Positions 35,541 through 46,377 of a stretch of 64,000 nt of DNA are shown piece after piece; position 1 is the stretch's first letter, and every line of letters starts with the position of its first letter. The stretch is from Xanthomonas fragariae (GTDB taxonomy: Bacteria > Pseudomonadota > Gammaproteobacteria > Xanthomonadales > Xanthomonadaceae), in the NCBI RefSeq assembly GCF_900183975.1, contig NZ_LT853882.1:2039501-2103500 (forward strand). The letters run 5' to 3'. The notes beneath the pieces were generated by a model. It worked only from the letters and a program-made list of their open reading frames with translations. It was not told the origin of the DNA and searched no databases. The position numbers and the translations under genes are program-made.

Positions 35541-35808
35541 TGTTAGCCGCTCTTAGGATGCGCTGGCGGCAAGGGATGGGTAGCCGCGTGGAGCACAATA
35601 GCCCTGAGTCTCAGCCAGCTTTCAGGCATTGGGCTGCATACGGCGCCATTTGTCCAAAGCTTCCTATCGTTTCAGCCTCAAGCTCTGCCTGCGCAAAGTG
35701 CCGAGGCGACTTTTTGCAGCCATGATGCGCTGCCAGCATTGATTGCGGCCAATTTTGCGAGAAAATCGCAATTTTTCCGGCCGAGGGCCAGGGCTAATCA
35801 GGAAATCT
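35541..35808. other. Region between element C5 and the effector gene
   Basis: About 270 bases without a convincing gene on either strand. Confidence 0.4.
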
Positions 35809-35864
35809 CATCCACGGGTCATAAGGCCTATCTATACATCCACGGGTCATAAGGCCTATCTATA
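35809..35864. repeat. 28-bp tandem duplication at the effector gene 3' end
   Basis: Two identical 28-bp units (35809-35836 and 35837-35864), each starting CATCCACGGGTCATAAGGCC. Because 28 is not a multiple of three, the second unit shifts the frame and supplies the stop codon of the effector gene. Confidence 0.9.
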
Positions 35865-36811
35865 TCTGAATCTGAATCTGAATCTGCATATGGATCTGCA
35901 TATGGATATCGATATGGATATCGATATGGATATCGATATGGATATCGATATGAATCTGCATCTGAATCTGCATCTGAATCTGAAAAGGCTTCTGGCAGCC
36001 TCGATAGATTGCGTAAATAATGTGGGGCTTCAATGAATTGCCGTTGCGTAATGGAGCCGGCATTTGAAGCGGCTTCTGGCAGCCTCGGTAGATTGCGTAA
36101 ATAATGTGGGGCTTCAATGAATTGCCGTTGCGTACTGGAGCCGGCATCTGAAGCGGCTTCTGGCAGCCTCGATAGATCGCGTAAATAATTTGCAGCTTCA
36201 ATGAATTGCAATTGCGTAATGGAGCCGGCATCTGCTCGATTTCGATAAATGTCTAGTAATGTCGAAGCGCGGGCATGCGTTAAATTGGTGTGGCGTGGTG
36301 AGTTAGATCCTCGCTGGGTGGGAAGATCGGCAAGGATCCTATCGGCCTGAGCGTTCAACCGATTGGTCCTTTCCTGTGTTCTCTGAGGGCGCGTAGACTC
36401 TTCGGATGAACTGTAGTCATCGTCCGAGGGATGGACAGAATAAGAAGCAGTAAGCGTTGGCTCCGGATGGCCCATGTCTTCGGCTTCTGGCGGCACCGCT
36501 AGCGGCTGCAAATATAGCCGCTGCAGATGATTAGCGGCTTCAATGAATTGCCCTTGCACAATGGAGCCGGAATTTGCTTGATTTTCGTAAATGCCTGGTA
36601 ATGTCGAAGCGCGGGCATGCGTTAAATTGGTGTGGCGTGGTGAGTTAGATCCTCGCCGGGTGGGAAGATCGGCAAGGATGCCATCGGACTGCACGTTCAA
36701 CCGAGCGGTCCTTTCCTGTGTTCTCTGAGGGCGCGTAGACTCTTCGGATGAACTGTAGTCGTCGTCCGAGGGATGGGGAGAATGAGAAGAGCCGATCGAA
36801 TTGGGGCGCAT
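35828..36811 (-). CDS. Candidate type III effector with nested repeats, HrpX-regulated
   Basis: 327 residues, family not recognised. The N-terminus (MRPNSIGSSHSPHPSDDDYS) is rich in Ser and Pro, as in type III secretion signals. Residues 13-97 repeat at 127-211 (each with SSSEESTRPQRTQERT and SPRHTNLTHARASTL). The second unit is followed by two more copies of its last 28 residues (194-221, 222-249, 250-277; core QRQFIEAPHYLRNL). Residues 278-316 are dipeptide repeats (SD, AD, YRYP). It ends DPWMYR. AGGA precedes the ATG at 36811, and a PIP box and -10 box lie upstream (separate entry). No signal peptide or membrane segment. Secretion is inferred, not shown. Confidence 0.75.
   Translation of the reverse strand: MRPNSIGSSHSPHPSDDDYSSSEESTRPQRTQERTARLNVQSDGILADLPTRRGSNSPRHTNLTHARASTLPGIYENQANSGSIVQGQFIEAANHLQRLYLQPLAVPPEAEDMGHPEPTLTASYSVHPSDDDYSSSEESTRPQRTQERTNRLNAQADRILADLPTQRGSNSPRHTNLTHARASTLLDIYRNRADAGSITQLQFIEAANYLRDLSRLPEAASDAGSSTQRQFIEAPHYLRNLPRLPEAASNAGSITQRQFIEAPHYLRNLSRLPEAFSDSDADSDADSYRYPYRYPYRYPYRYPYADPYADSDSDSDIDRPYDPWMYR
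35864..35980. repeat. Hexanucleotide/12-bp satellite within the effector gene
   Basis: Arrays of GAATCT/GCATCT units surround four GGATATCGATAT-type 12-bp units. All units are multiples of three, so slippage changes the length of the acidic SD/AD and YRYP tail without breaking the frame. Confidence 0.85.
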
Positions 36812-36838
36812 TGCAAGTTTCCTAGATGTAATGTGTCC

Positions 36839-36899
36839 AGATTAGCCGTCAGCGGTGTGTGCAACCTCGCATGAGCGAACCATGGTGAACGAAAACGAA
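36839..36899 (-). promoter_or_regulatory. PIP box and -10 box of the candidate effector gene
   Basis: On the minus strand TTCGT-N15-TTCGC (36899-36875) matches the plant-inducible-promoter box (TTCGB-N15-TTCGB) bound by HrpX. Exactly 30 bases later TAATCT (36844-36839) matches the YANNNT -10 box at the spacing (30-32) known for HrpX promoters. The ATG follows 27 bases further on. Confidence 0.88.
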
Positions 36900-37033
36900 T
36901 ACCGCTGCTTTCAAGACTCCGCAGCGCGCTTGTGCATCAACAGGGATATGCCAGGTCACGGGCGAAGTTGAGGGCAGGTAGGAATTCGCCAGGGAAAAGA
37001 TTGCATCATCAATACCTCGGGTCCAACATCTTA

Positions 37034-37883
37034 GAGCCTGTTCACGATCTTTTGAGTAGAAGCGCCAAGAAGGCCAGATGGATGAACTGCAAGCTGGTGT
37101 TGAGTTTGCGCTCGCAGTTCTTCCACAGCCTTCGGTTTTTCTCCAGCCAGGCAAAACTGCGCTCGACGATCCAGCGCTTGGGCATGACCTTGAAGGTGTG
37201 CAGTTCGCTGCGCTTGGCAATCTGCACCGTGAGCTGCTCGCCTAGAATCTCTCGCACGCCTTCGGCAAACGCTACTCCGGTGTAACCACTGTCGCACAGC
37301 AGGCTTTGTACATGCGTCAAGTTTGACTGACAGCGCTCCAGCGCCTGCAGCGCACCTTTGCGGTCGGTCACCTCCGCCGTCGTCACCGCGATGGCATGGG
37401 GCAACCCCTGGGTATCAACAGCGATATGCCGCTTGATGCCCGACACCTTTTTGCCCGCGTCATATCCCTTTTGCCCGGCTGTGTCCGTGTTCTTGACGCT
37501 CTGCGCGTCCACGATCAAGAACCTGCTGAAGATGTTGCGCTCCTGTTTCTGGCGGGCCACGCCAACCTGATTTTTTGAGCGCCCGCTCCAGCAGGCTCAC
37601 TCCTTCATCGTCGCACTCGCTCCACTTGGCAAAGTACGAGTGCACGGTCCGCCACTTCGGAAAGTCGCTGGGTAGCGCTCGCCATTGGCAACCGGTTCGC
37701 AGCACGTACAACACTGCGCACCACACCTCATACATATCCACTCGGCGTGGCTTGGTGCGCTTGCGCGCTTGTTCCAGGATCGGGAGGATGTGTTCGAAAC
37801 GCTCCCGGCTCATGTCGCTCGGATAGGTTTTTTTGGCGCATCCGCAGAGTCTGCACCAATCAGGAAAGATCGTGAACAGGTTC
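37034..37883 (-). mobile_element. IS5-family (IS427-group-like) element D
   Basis: 850 bp with inverted ends GAGCCTGTTCACGATCTTT and GAACCTGTTCACGATCTTT, and TTA duplicated on each side (37031-37033 and 37884-37886), as expected for TNA target sites. Complete at both ends. Confidence 0.9.
37042..37813 (-). CDS. IS427-group transposase made by -1 frameshifting (element D)
   Basis: OrfA (37813 to 37460) starts MSRERFEHILPILEQARKRT with the DUF4096-type domain. OrfB (about 37590 to 37042) carries the DDE domain: LIVDAQSVKNTD, LLCDSGYTG and WIVERSFAWLEKNRR. The frames overlap at C AAA AAA (37577-37571); slipping back one base joins LKK to NQVGVARQKQERN, giving one transposase of about 255 residues. 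This two-frame organisation is the rule in the IS427 group, so I read it as programmed and the element as possibly active. Confidence 0.85.
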
Positions 37884-37980
37884 TTAGCTGGATCTCAGCG
37901 CACTGCATCGACTATGACCCGTGCGATGTGCCCACCCGGATAGGGTAAATCGCTCAGCCACTTCGAAATTTTTCTGGATT

Positions 37981-38839
37981 AGAGCGTGTTATGAACTTTG
38001 AAAGAGGGTGGCTGCATTTCCAAGCATCAGGATCGTGAAGACGACGAAGTGCAAACCGGCCAAGGTTTCCGGCAATCGCTCGTAGTCGCGTGCCAGCCGT
38101 CTGAAACGATTGGCCCATCCGAAGCTGCGCTCGACAACCCAACGGCGCGGCAGCAAGACAAAGCCTTTTTTCGCTTCTTGCAGCTTGATCACTTGCAACT
38201 CAATGCCTTCTTCCGTGGCCGCCTGCGCCGGTTCTTGACCGGTGTAGCCCTGATCAACAAAGGCGATCTTGACCGTTTCACCGGTCACGTGTTGTACCTC
38301 TTGTGCCAACGATCGGACTTGCGCGCGCTCCTGCTCATTAGCCGGCGTCACCTGGACAGCGAGCAGATGTCCAAGCGTATCGACGGCCATGTGTACCTTG
38401 CTGCCTTTCTTGCGTTTATAGCCATCGTATCCAGCACGCGGCCCGCTTTCGCAGGTGGACTGCAGCGTGCGAGCATCGAAAATGACCGCGCTCGGCTGGC
38501 CTTTTTTCCCTTGCGCCACACGCAAGAGTGAGCGCAGATCACTGACCATGGCCTCAAAGCAGCCCGCTTGCAGCCAGCGCTGTGTTTGCTGATACACCGC
38601 TTCCCAGGGCGGAAAATCGTTGGGAAGCAATCGCCATGGTGCGCCGGCGCGCGCGATCCACCGCAGTGCGTTGAACATCGCGCGTAGCTCATACTTGCGC
38701 TGCGGTGCCTGCACGTCCATCAGCGTCAAATAGGGAGCCGCAAAGGCCCATTCTTCGTCGGAAATATCGGTGGAATAAGGCTTACGAGGCTTCATCCGTA
38801 TACGTTAGCGTGACAAGGGCAAAGTTCATAACACGCTCT
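37981..38839 (-). mobile_element. IS5-family element E
   Basis: 859 bp, inverted ends AGAGCGTGTTATGAACTTTG. Flanks read GGATT on the left and AAGGC on the right; apart from a possible shared TA no target duplication is clear. Removing the element rejoins a reading frame across the site. Confidence 0.87.
37989..38795 (-). CDS. IS5-family transposase (element E)
   Basis: 268 residues in one frame, MKPRKPYSTDISDEEWAFAA, with a DUF4096-type N-terminus (MFNALRWIARAGAPWRLLP) and DDE domain: VIFDARTLQST, AFVDQGYTG and WVVERSFGWANRFRR. Complete. Confidence 0.92.
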   Translation of the reverse strand: MKPRKPYSTDISDEEWAFAAPYLTLMDVQAPQRKYELRAMFNALRWIARAGAPWRLLPNDFPPWEAVYQQTQRWLQAGCFEAMVSDLRSLLRVAQGKKGQPSAVIFDARTLQSTCESGPRAGYDGYKRKKGSKVHMAVDTLGHLLAVQVTPANEQERAQVRSLAQEVQHVTGETVKIAFVDQGYTGQEPAQAATEEGIELQVIKLQEAKKGFVLLPRRWVVERSFGWANRFRRLARDYERLPETLAGLHFVVFTILMLGNAATLFQSS

Positions 38840-39127
38840 AAGGCAAAGTTTGGGCTTGTTCAACCCGTTGACCTTGAGCTGTTTGGTGACGACGCGATAC
38901 TCAATGCCGCAGATACCAAAGATACCAACCATCTGCCAATCGTAAACCCGACGATGCAATAGCCATTCGGAAACACGCTATACATCATTTTTCCAGTTGG
39001 CCCCAATATCATTCTCGTCGAAGGTCGGTAGTGACGCTTGCGACATACCGGTGGTGCGCTGCGGCACTGCAGCGTCTGGATGCAGTGCATCCCGGTCCAA
39101 TGCAAAAGTGGAATTCGACGCCCTGAG

Positions 39128-39272
39128 CTAGGCTGACCACGAAGGTCCCATCACCTCCACCTCTTCGTGCGTATCGGGAATCCAGATGCCTTCAGCCACC
39201 TGCGGCCAGCCATCCGGAGGAGCGGGTGGAAACATGGAGTAGTCAGAAAACTCCGCCGGTTCGGCTCTACTT
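39128..39272 (-). pseudogene. Unidentified gene 3' remnant beside element C6
   Basis: A C-terminal peptide (RAEPAEFSDYSMFPPAPPDG, then WPQVAEGIWIPDTHEEVEVM to a stop) runs out of element C6 on the minus strand. It looks coding, being rich in Pro and acidic residues, but its start is missing and the family is unknown. It could be the tail of another accessory gene. Confidence 0.35.
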
Positions 39273-40779
39273 CGTCGCACCTGAAAAACCCCAACCACCC
39301 AACGACCGCAAGGCCTTGATGTCTGCACCGGCGTGCCAAAACTACCAGTGTTCGCTACGCTGAAGGCTGGTTTCTGGCAATTTCCGCCCATGCGTACACG
39401 CCGTCCTGCTGCCGAAGACAGACCCGCCGACGAGTTGTTTCGTTCGCGGCTGGAGAACCAGATCGATCTGCGTCATCCGCTGGCGCGGCTGAGCCAACGG
39501 ATGCCGTGGACGGCGTTGGAGCAAGCACTTTCATCGCGCTTGCCGGCCACCCAGGCCGGTGGCGGTCGGCCGGCATTGCCGGTGCGGCTGATTGCCGGTT
39601 TGCTCTACCTCAAACACGCCTACGACCTGTCCGATGAAGCGGTGTGCGAGCGCTGGCTGGAGAATCCGTACTGGCAGTTCTTCACCGGTGAGGTCGTGTT
39701 CCAGACGCGTTTGCCGTGCGATGCCAGCTCGCTGACGCGCTGGCGGCAGCGCCTGGGTGAGGCCGGGATGGAAGAGCTGTTGGCGCACACCATCAACGCC
39801 GCGCATGCGATGCAGGCGGTGGACGCACGCGAGTTGTCGCGGGTGATCGTGGACACCACGGTGCAGGAAAAGGCGATCGCCTATCCGACCGACAGCCGTT
39901 TGCTGGAGGTGGCACGCAAGAAGCTGGTGTTACTGGCCAAGCGGCACGGCATCGGATTGCGGCAGAGCTACGCGCGGCAAGGCCCGGCCCTGAGCCGCAA
40001 GGCAGGTCGGTATGCGCATGCGCGCCAGTTCAAGCGGATGCAGCGCGTGCTGCGACGTCAACGCACAGTGCTGGGACGGCTCGTGCGCGACATCCAACGC
40101 AAACTCGATCAGGTAAACACCGGCGTGCGCGAGCGCATCGCTGTCTGGCTGGAACGTGCGCAACGGCTGTACACGCAGCGTCCGAAGGACAAACAAAAAC
40201 TGTACGCATTGCATGCCCCGGAAGTGGAATGCATCGGCAAGGGCAAGGCGCGTCAAGCGTACGAATTTGGCGTCAAGGTCGGCATTGCGGTCACCGCCTG
40301 CAAGGGATTGGTCGTGGGTGCGCGCAGCTTCCCGGGCAACCCGTACGACGGCGATACCTTGGCCGAGCAGTTGGAGCAGACACGCGGGTTGCTGCAGGAT
40401 GTGAGCGTAGAACCGACGGTGGCGATCGTGGACCTGGGCTATCGCGGGCGCGAAGTCGATGGCGTGCAGGTCCTGCATCGCGGCAAGGCCAAGACGCTGA
40501 CGCGACGGCAATGGCGCTGGATCAAGCGACGGCAGGCGGTGGAGCCGGTGATCGGACATCTGAAAGACGACTGCAGGTTGCGTCGCTGCAGGCTGAAAGG
40601 TGCCCAAGGCGATGCGCTGCACGTGCTCGGCTGCGCCGCTGGCTACAACCTGCGCTGGCTGCTGCGCTGGATCGCGTTTTTGCGTGCCTGGATGCGGGCG
40701 ATGAGATGGTCATCCTTGAGCACCGTGCCGCTGTCACCGACGGCACTTGGCGCTTGAAGGGGATTTTTCAGGGACGACT
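39273..40779 (+). mobile_element. IS5-family element C, copy 6 (intact)
   Basis: 1507 bp. The left end reads CGTCGCACCTGAAAAACCCC, with two changes from the other copies. Flanks ACTT and AACA do not match. The right flank is the region upstream of hisS, so the island ends here in its present form. Confidence 0.9.
39333..40757 (+). CDS. IS5-family transposase (element C6)
   Basis: Complete 474-codon frame with D174, D367, Y370 and E404 as in C3 and C4. Likely competent, although the altered left terminal repeat may reduce mobility of this copy. Confidence 0.9.
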   Translation: MPKLPVFATLKAGFWQFPPMRTRRPAAEDRPADELFRSRLENQIDLRHPLARLSQRMPWTALEQALSSRLPATQAGGGRPALPVRLIAGLLYLKHAYDLSDEAVCERWLENPYWQFFTGEVVFQTRLPCDASSLTRWRQRLGEAGMEELLAHTINAAHAMQAVDARELSRVIVDTTVQEKAIAYPTDSRLLEVARKKLVLLAKRHGIGLRQSYARQGPALSRKAGRYAHARQFKRMQRVLRRQRTVLGRLVRDIQRKLDQVNTGVRERIAVWLERAQRLYTQRPKDKQKLYALHAPEVECIGKGKARQAYEFGVKVGIAVTACKGLVVGARSFPGNPYDGDTLAEQLEQTRGLLQDVSVEPTVAIVDLGYRGREVDGVQVLHRGKAKTLTRRQWRWIKRRQAVEPVIGHLKDDCRLRRCRLKGAQGDALHVLGCAAGYNLRWLLRWIAFLRAWMRAMRWSSLSTVPLSPTALGA

Positions 40780-41098
40780 AACAAAACCAGTTCGCAGCCG
40801 CCAGGCGGGCGCTGCCGCTGTTGGGGCCAGGCCTCTGAAGTTCTGAGCGCGCTGGGCGGGCGCGCAGTAGCCCGTGCCAGCGTGCGTACCATGTGCAGCG
40901 CGCTGGAGTTCAGAGTGTATGTAGACGTGATGGCGCGTTTCGCCCGCGCGCACCACGCAGTTCACGCTGGGGTCCCAAAGTTGCGGGTGCATGAGCCACG
41001 CACTGCTGGGACGCGTTGGATGACACGCCATGCGGTCAGCGCGGCCGGCAGCCGGTAGAATTGTGTGTTCGCCACATTGCCTCGCAGGAGTTTCGCTC
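40780..41098. other. Region upstream of hisS
   Basis: About 320 bases with no supported gene. It should contain the hisS promoter. CAGGAG at 41085-41090 is the ribosome-binding site of hisS. Confidence 0.5.
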
Positions 41099-42523
41099 GT
41101 GATCAAGCCCCGTACGCCGCCCGGCATCATGGAATTGCTGCCGCGCGAGCAGATCGCGTTCCAGCACATGCTGGACGTCATCCGCCGCAACTACGAGCGG
41201 TTCGGGTTTCTGCCGGTCGAAACCCCGGTGTTCGAGCTGTCCGATGTGTTGCTGACCAAATCCGGCGGCGAGACCGAGCGCCAGGTGTACTTCGTGCAAT
41301 CCACCGGCGCGTTGGCCAATGCCGCTGCGTCCGCTGACGAGGGCGGCTTGCCGGAGCTGGCGCTGCGCTTCGACCTGACCGTGCCGCTGGCACGCTATGT
41401 GGCTGAGCACGAGCACGCGTTGAGCTTCCCGTTCCGCCGCTATCAGATGCAGCGCGTGTATCGCGGCGAGCGCGCCCAGCGCGGCCGCTTCCGCGAGTTC
41501 TATCAGTGCGATATCGACGTAATCGGCAAGGATGCGCTGAGCATCCGCTACGACGCCGAAGTGCTGGCGGTGATCCACTCGGTGTTCGCCGAGCTGGGTA
41601 TCGGCGAGTTCAAGGTGCAGTTGAACAATCGCAAGCTGCTGCGCGGCTTCTTCGAAAGACTGGGCGTTGCCGAAGGCGAGCTGCAGCTGGCGGTGCTGCG
41701 TGAGATCGACAAGATCGACAAGCGCGGCGCCGATCATGTGCGCGATACGCTGGTTGGCGAAGGCTTCGGCATCGCCGCCGAGCAGGTCGACAAGATCCTG
41801 GCCTTCGTGGCGGTGCGCTCGAACGGGCATGCCGATGCGCTGGCGCAGCTGCAGGCGCTGGAAGCCTCGGTCGGTGCAAGTGCGACCCTGGGCGAGGGCA
41901 TCGCCGAACTGCGCGAGGTGCTGGAGCTGGTCAAGGCGTTGGGCGTGCCCGAGAGCGCGTATTGCCTGAACTTTTCGATCGCGCGCGGGCTGGACTACTA
42001 CACCGGCACCGTTTACGAGACCACGCTGACCGACCAGCCGCAGATCGGCTCGATCTGTTCGGGCGGCCGTTACGAAAGCCTGGCCAGCCACTACACCAAG
42101 TCCAGGTTGCCGGGCGTGGGTATTTCGATCGGCCTGACCCGCCTGTTCTGGCAGCTGCGCGAGGCCGGGTTGATCCAGGGCATCGCCGAAAGCAGCGTGC
42201 ATGCGATGGTGGCGCTGATGGACGAGTCGCGCCTGGGCGATGCGCTGGACATCGCACGCCGGCTGCGCATCGGCGGCATCAACACTGAAGTGCAGATGGA
42301 GCCAAAGAAGGTCGGTAAGCAATTCCAGTACGCCGCACGCGCCGGAATCCGCTTTGTAGTGCTGGCCGGTGACGACGAACTGGCGCGCGGCGTGGTGGCG
42401 GTCAAGGACCTGGTGCGCGAGCAGCAGTTCGAAGTCGCCCGCGACGAGCTGGCCAGCACTTTGTTGGTGGAGCTTGAGCAGGCCAAGGCGATGCTGGTGG
42501 CCGGGGGTGTCAAGGGCGGCTGA
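41099..42523 (+). CDS. hisS: Histidine-tRNA ligase
   Basis: Class II synthetase charging tRNA-His. 474 residues from GTG 41099 ([20 protein letters not shown]), nine bases after CAGGAG. Motif 1 lies near [10 protein letters not shown], motif 2 at [20 protein letters not shown], and the histidine-binding motifs at [13 protein letters not shown] and CSGGRYESL; a C-terminal anticodon-binding domain follows. It precedes the histidine biosynthesis operon, an arrangement that links histidine supply with its use. Confidence 0.96.
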   Translation: MIKPRTPPGIMELLPREQIAFQHMLDVIRRNYERFGFLPVETPVFELSDVLLTKSGGETERQVYFVQSTGALANAAASADEGGLPELALRFDLTVPLARYVAEHEHALSFPFRRYQMQRVYRGERAQRGRFREFYQCDIDVIGKDALSIRYDAEVLAVIHSVFAELGIGEFKVQLNNRKLLRGFFERLGVAEGELQLAVLREIDKIDKRGADHVRDTLVGEGFGIAAEQVDKILAFVAVRSNGHADALAQLQALEASVGASATLGEGIAELREVLELVKALGVPESAYCLNFSIARGLDYYTGTVYETTLTDQPQIGSICSGGRYESLASHYTKSRLPGVGISIGLTRLFWQLREAGLIQGIAESSVHAMVALMDESRLGDALDIARRLRIGGINTEVQMEPKKVGKQFQYAARAGIRFVVLAGDDELARGVVAVKDLVREQQFEVARDELASTLLVELEQAKAMLVAGGVKGG

Positions 42524-42710
42524 GGTCTGTCGGCCGGCAGGTGATCGCTCGCCGTGTCGGCCGCAGTGCGCTAGCCGGACGCATGCATCCACTTTAAACC
42601 TGACCCACAGACACATCGATGTCTGTGGATCTTCCGCTTGTGTCGGTGAAACATAACCGTGCGCTTCTCTGAACCCATTGAGCCGGTACGCTTGCTTCGC
42701 TGACTCTGCT

Positions 42711-42746
42711 TGCGTTAATGTACTAACACGCTATTACGTTAACGCA
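42711..42746. promoter_or_regulatory. Inverted-repeat operator before the TrpR-family gene and his operon
   Basis: TGCGTTAATGTA (42711-42722) is mirrored by TACGTTAACGCA (42735-42746), matching at 10 of 12 positions, and ends at the base before the ATG. AC-rich TTAA/GTAC half-sites resemble TrpR-type operators. Likely autoregulation by the next gene product, inference. Confidence 0.65.
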
Positions 42747-43073
42747 ATGAAACAACTACCAGCTCCGCGCGAAATTACAGAAGTCGCCGCCTCCCTCAAG
42801 AGGCTGGCCGACGCGTTGGCATGCCTGGACGAGCCGGGCTCAGTCGAGGCGTTCCTGCGCGATCTGTGCACCCCAGCCGAGCTGGAAGCGATGGCCGATC
42901 GCTGGCGGGTGGTGCCGCTGCTGGTCAAAGGCGTGCCCTACCGCGAAATCCACGAGCTGACCCGGGTCAGCGTGACCACCATCGGGCGCGTTGCGCGCAC
43001 CCTGGACCACGGCGCCGGCGGCTATGCCGCTGCCCTGCGCGAGCAATCCTCGCGCCCTGTCGAATCCCACTGA
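42747..43073 (+). CDS. TrpR/YerC-family transcriptional regulator (putative histidine repressor)
   Basis: 108 residues, MKQLPAPREITEVAASLKRL. The TrpR-like fold shows as DLCTPAELEAMADRWRVVPL followed by the helix-turn-helix GVPYREIHELTRVSVTTIGR. YerC/TrpR-type proteins next to his genes are predicted in comparative studies to repress histidine synthesis in Xanthomonadales (HisR), which I recall but cannot check. It is 9 bases before hisG and has an inverted repeat at its promoter. ATG 42747 is chosen because the longer frame starts inside the operator region. Confidence 0.85.
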   Translation: MKQLPAPREITEVAASLKRLADALACLDEPGSVEAFLRDLCTPAELEAMADRWRVVPLLVKGVPYREIHELTRVSVTTIGRVARTLDHGAGGYAAALREQSSRPVESH

Positions 43074-45285
<2,212 letters not shown>

Positions 45286-45289
<4 letters not shown>

Positions 45290-46377
45290 GTGGGGCATCG
45301 ATTCTGGATCTCGTGCGCGAAGATCTGCGCGCCTTCGCTGGCTATTCGTCGGCACGGTCAAGTGGGTTGCAAGGCGATGTGTGGCTCAACGCCAACGAGT
45401 CGGCATGGGCAAATCCGGCCGACCCAGGCGCGAGCACGCGGCGTTACCCGGATCCACAACCCAAGGGTTTGCGCAGCGCGTTTGCGGAGTTGTACGGTTG
45501 CGCGCCCGAGCAGCTGCTGATCGGCCGCGGCAGCGACGAGGCGATCGATCTGCTGGTGCGCGGCCTGTGCGTGCCCGAGCGCGATGCGGTGGTGGTGACG
45601 CCGCCGGTGTTCGGCATGTATGCGGTGTGCGCGCGGCTGCAGAACGCACCGCTGGTTGAAGTGCCGCTGGTGGATGGGCTTGAGAGTTTCCACGCGGACA
45701 TCCCGGCGATTGTGGACGCGGCGCTGGCCTCGCATGCCAAGCTGGTATTCCTGTGCTCACCGTCGAATCCAGCCGGCTCGGCAATCCCGTTGCAAGCCGT
45801 CGAGGAGGCTTTGCAGGCATTGCAGGGCAAGGCGTTGGTGGTCGTCGACGAAGCCTACGGCGAGTTCTCCGATGTGCCATCGGCGGTTAGTTTGCTCGCG
45901 CATTACGACAATCTCGCTGTGCTGCGCACGTTGTCCAAGGCGCATGCACTGGCCGCAGTACGCATCGGCAGCCTGATCGCCAATGCCGATTTGATCGCTC
46001 TGCTGCGCCGCTGCCAGGCGCCATACCCGGTGCCGACGCCGTGCGCGGCGATGGCCGAGCAGGCCTTGTCTGCGCCAGCGCTGGAAGTTACCCGTCGGCG
46101 CATTGCCGAGGTTCGCAGCGAGCGCGAGCGTGTACACAAGGCGCTCGCACAACTTGCCGGTGTGCGTCAGGTGTATTCCTCGCAGGGCAACTTTCTGCTG
46201 GTGCGTTTCGATGATGCCGAAGCTGCGTTCCAGTCGCTGCTGCAGGCCGGCGTGGTGGTGCGCGATCAACGCGCGGTACCCCGTCTATCCGATGCGTTGC
46301 GCATCACTTTGGGCACGCACGAGCAGAACGAATGCGTGCTGAGCGTGCTGCAACGCAATCAGGAGGCCGCCGCATGA
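45286..46377 (+). CDS. hisC: Histidinol-phosphate aminotransferase
   Basis: PLP enzyme making histidinol phosphate from imidazole acetol phosphate and Glu. 363 residues. [11 protein letters not shown] at the start, [24 protein letters not shown] and the PLP-lysine motif [14 protein letters not shown] are class I/II aminotransferase hallmarks. Overlaps hisD by four bases. Confidence 0.96.

Larger units (their letters stand above)
37900..38960 (+). pseudogene. Unidentified gene remnant split by element E
   Basis: Joining the flanks of element E gives ATSKFFWIKAKFGLVQPVDL, continuing LELFGDDAILNAADTKDTNH to PTMQ and a stop at 38960. The 5' part is lost beside element D; a TGA precedes the frame at about 37915. 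I do not recognise the family. Base composition is lower in GC than neighbours, suggesting acquired DNA. Confidence 0.35.

Noticed and set aside
35864..35980. Satellite repeat considered as a CRISPR or structural DNA array
   Set aside because: It is short-period (6 and 12 bp) and in frame with the effector gene.
37460..37590. Frameshift in element D taken as a pseudogene lesion
   Set aside because: The overlap contains C AAA AAA with a clean -1 fusion, the normal organisation of this IS group.
41036..42616. 526-codon frame antisense to hisS
   Set aside because: Codon-bias shadow of a high-GC gene; no family motifs, while hisS on the other strand is unmistakable.
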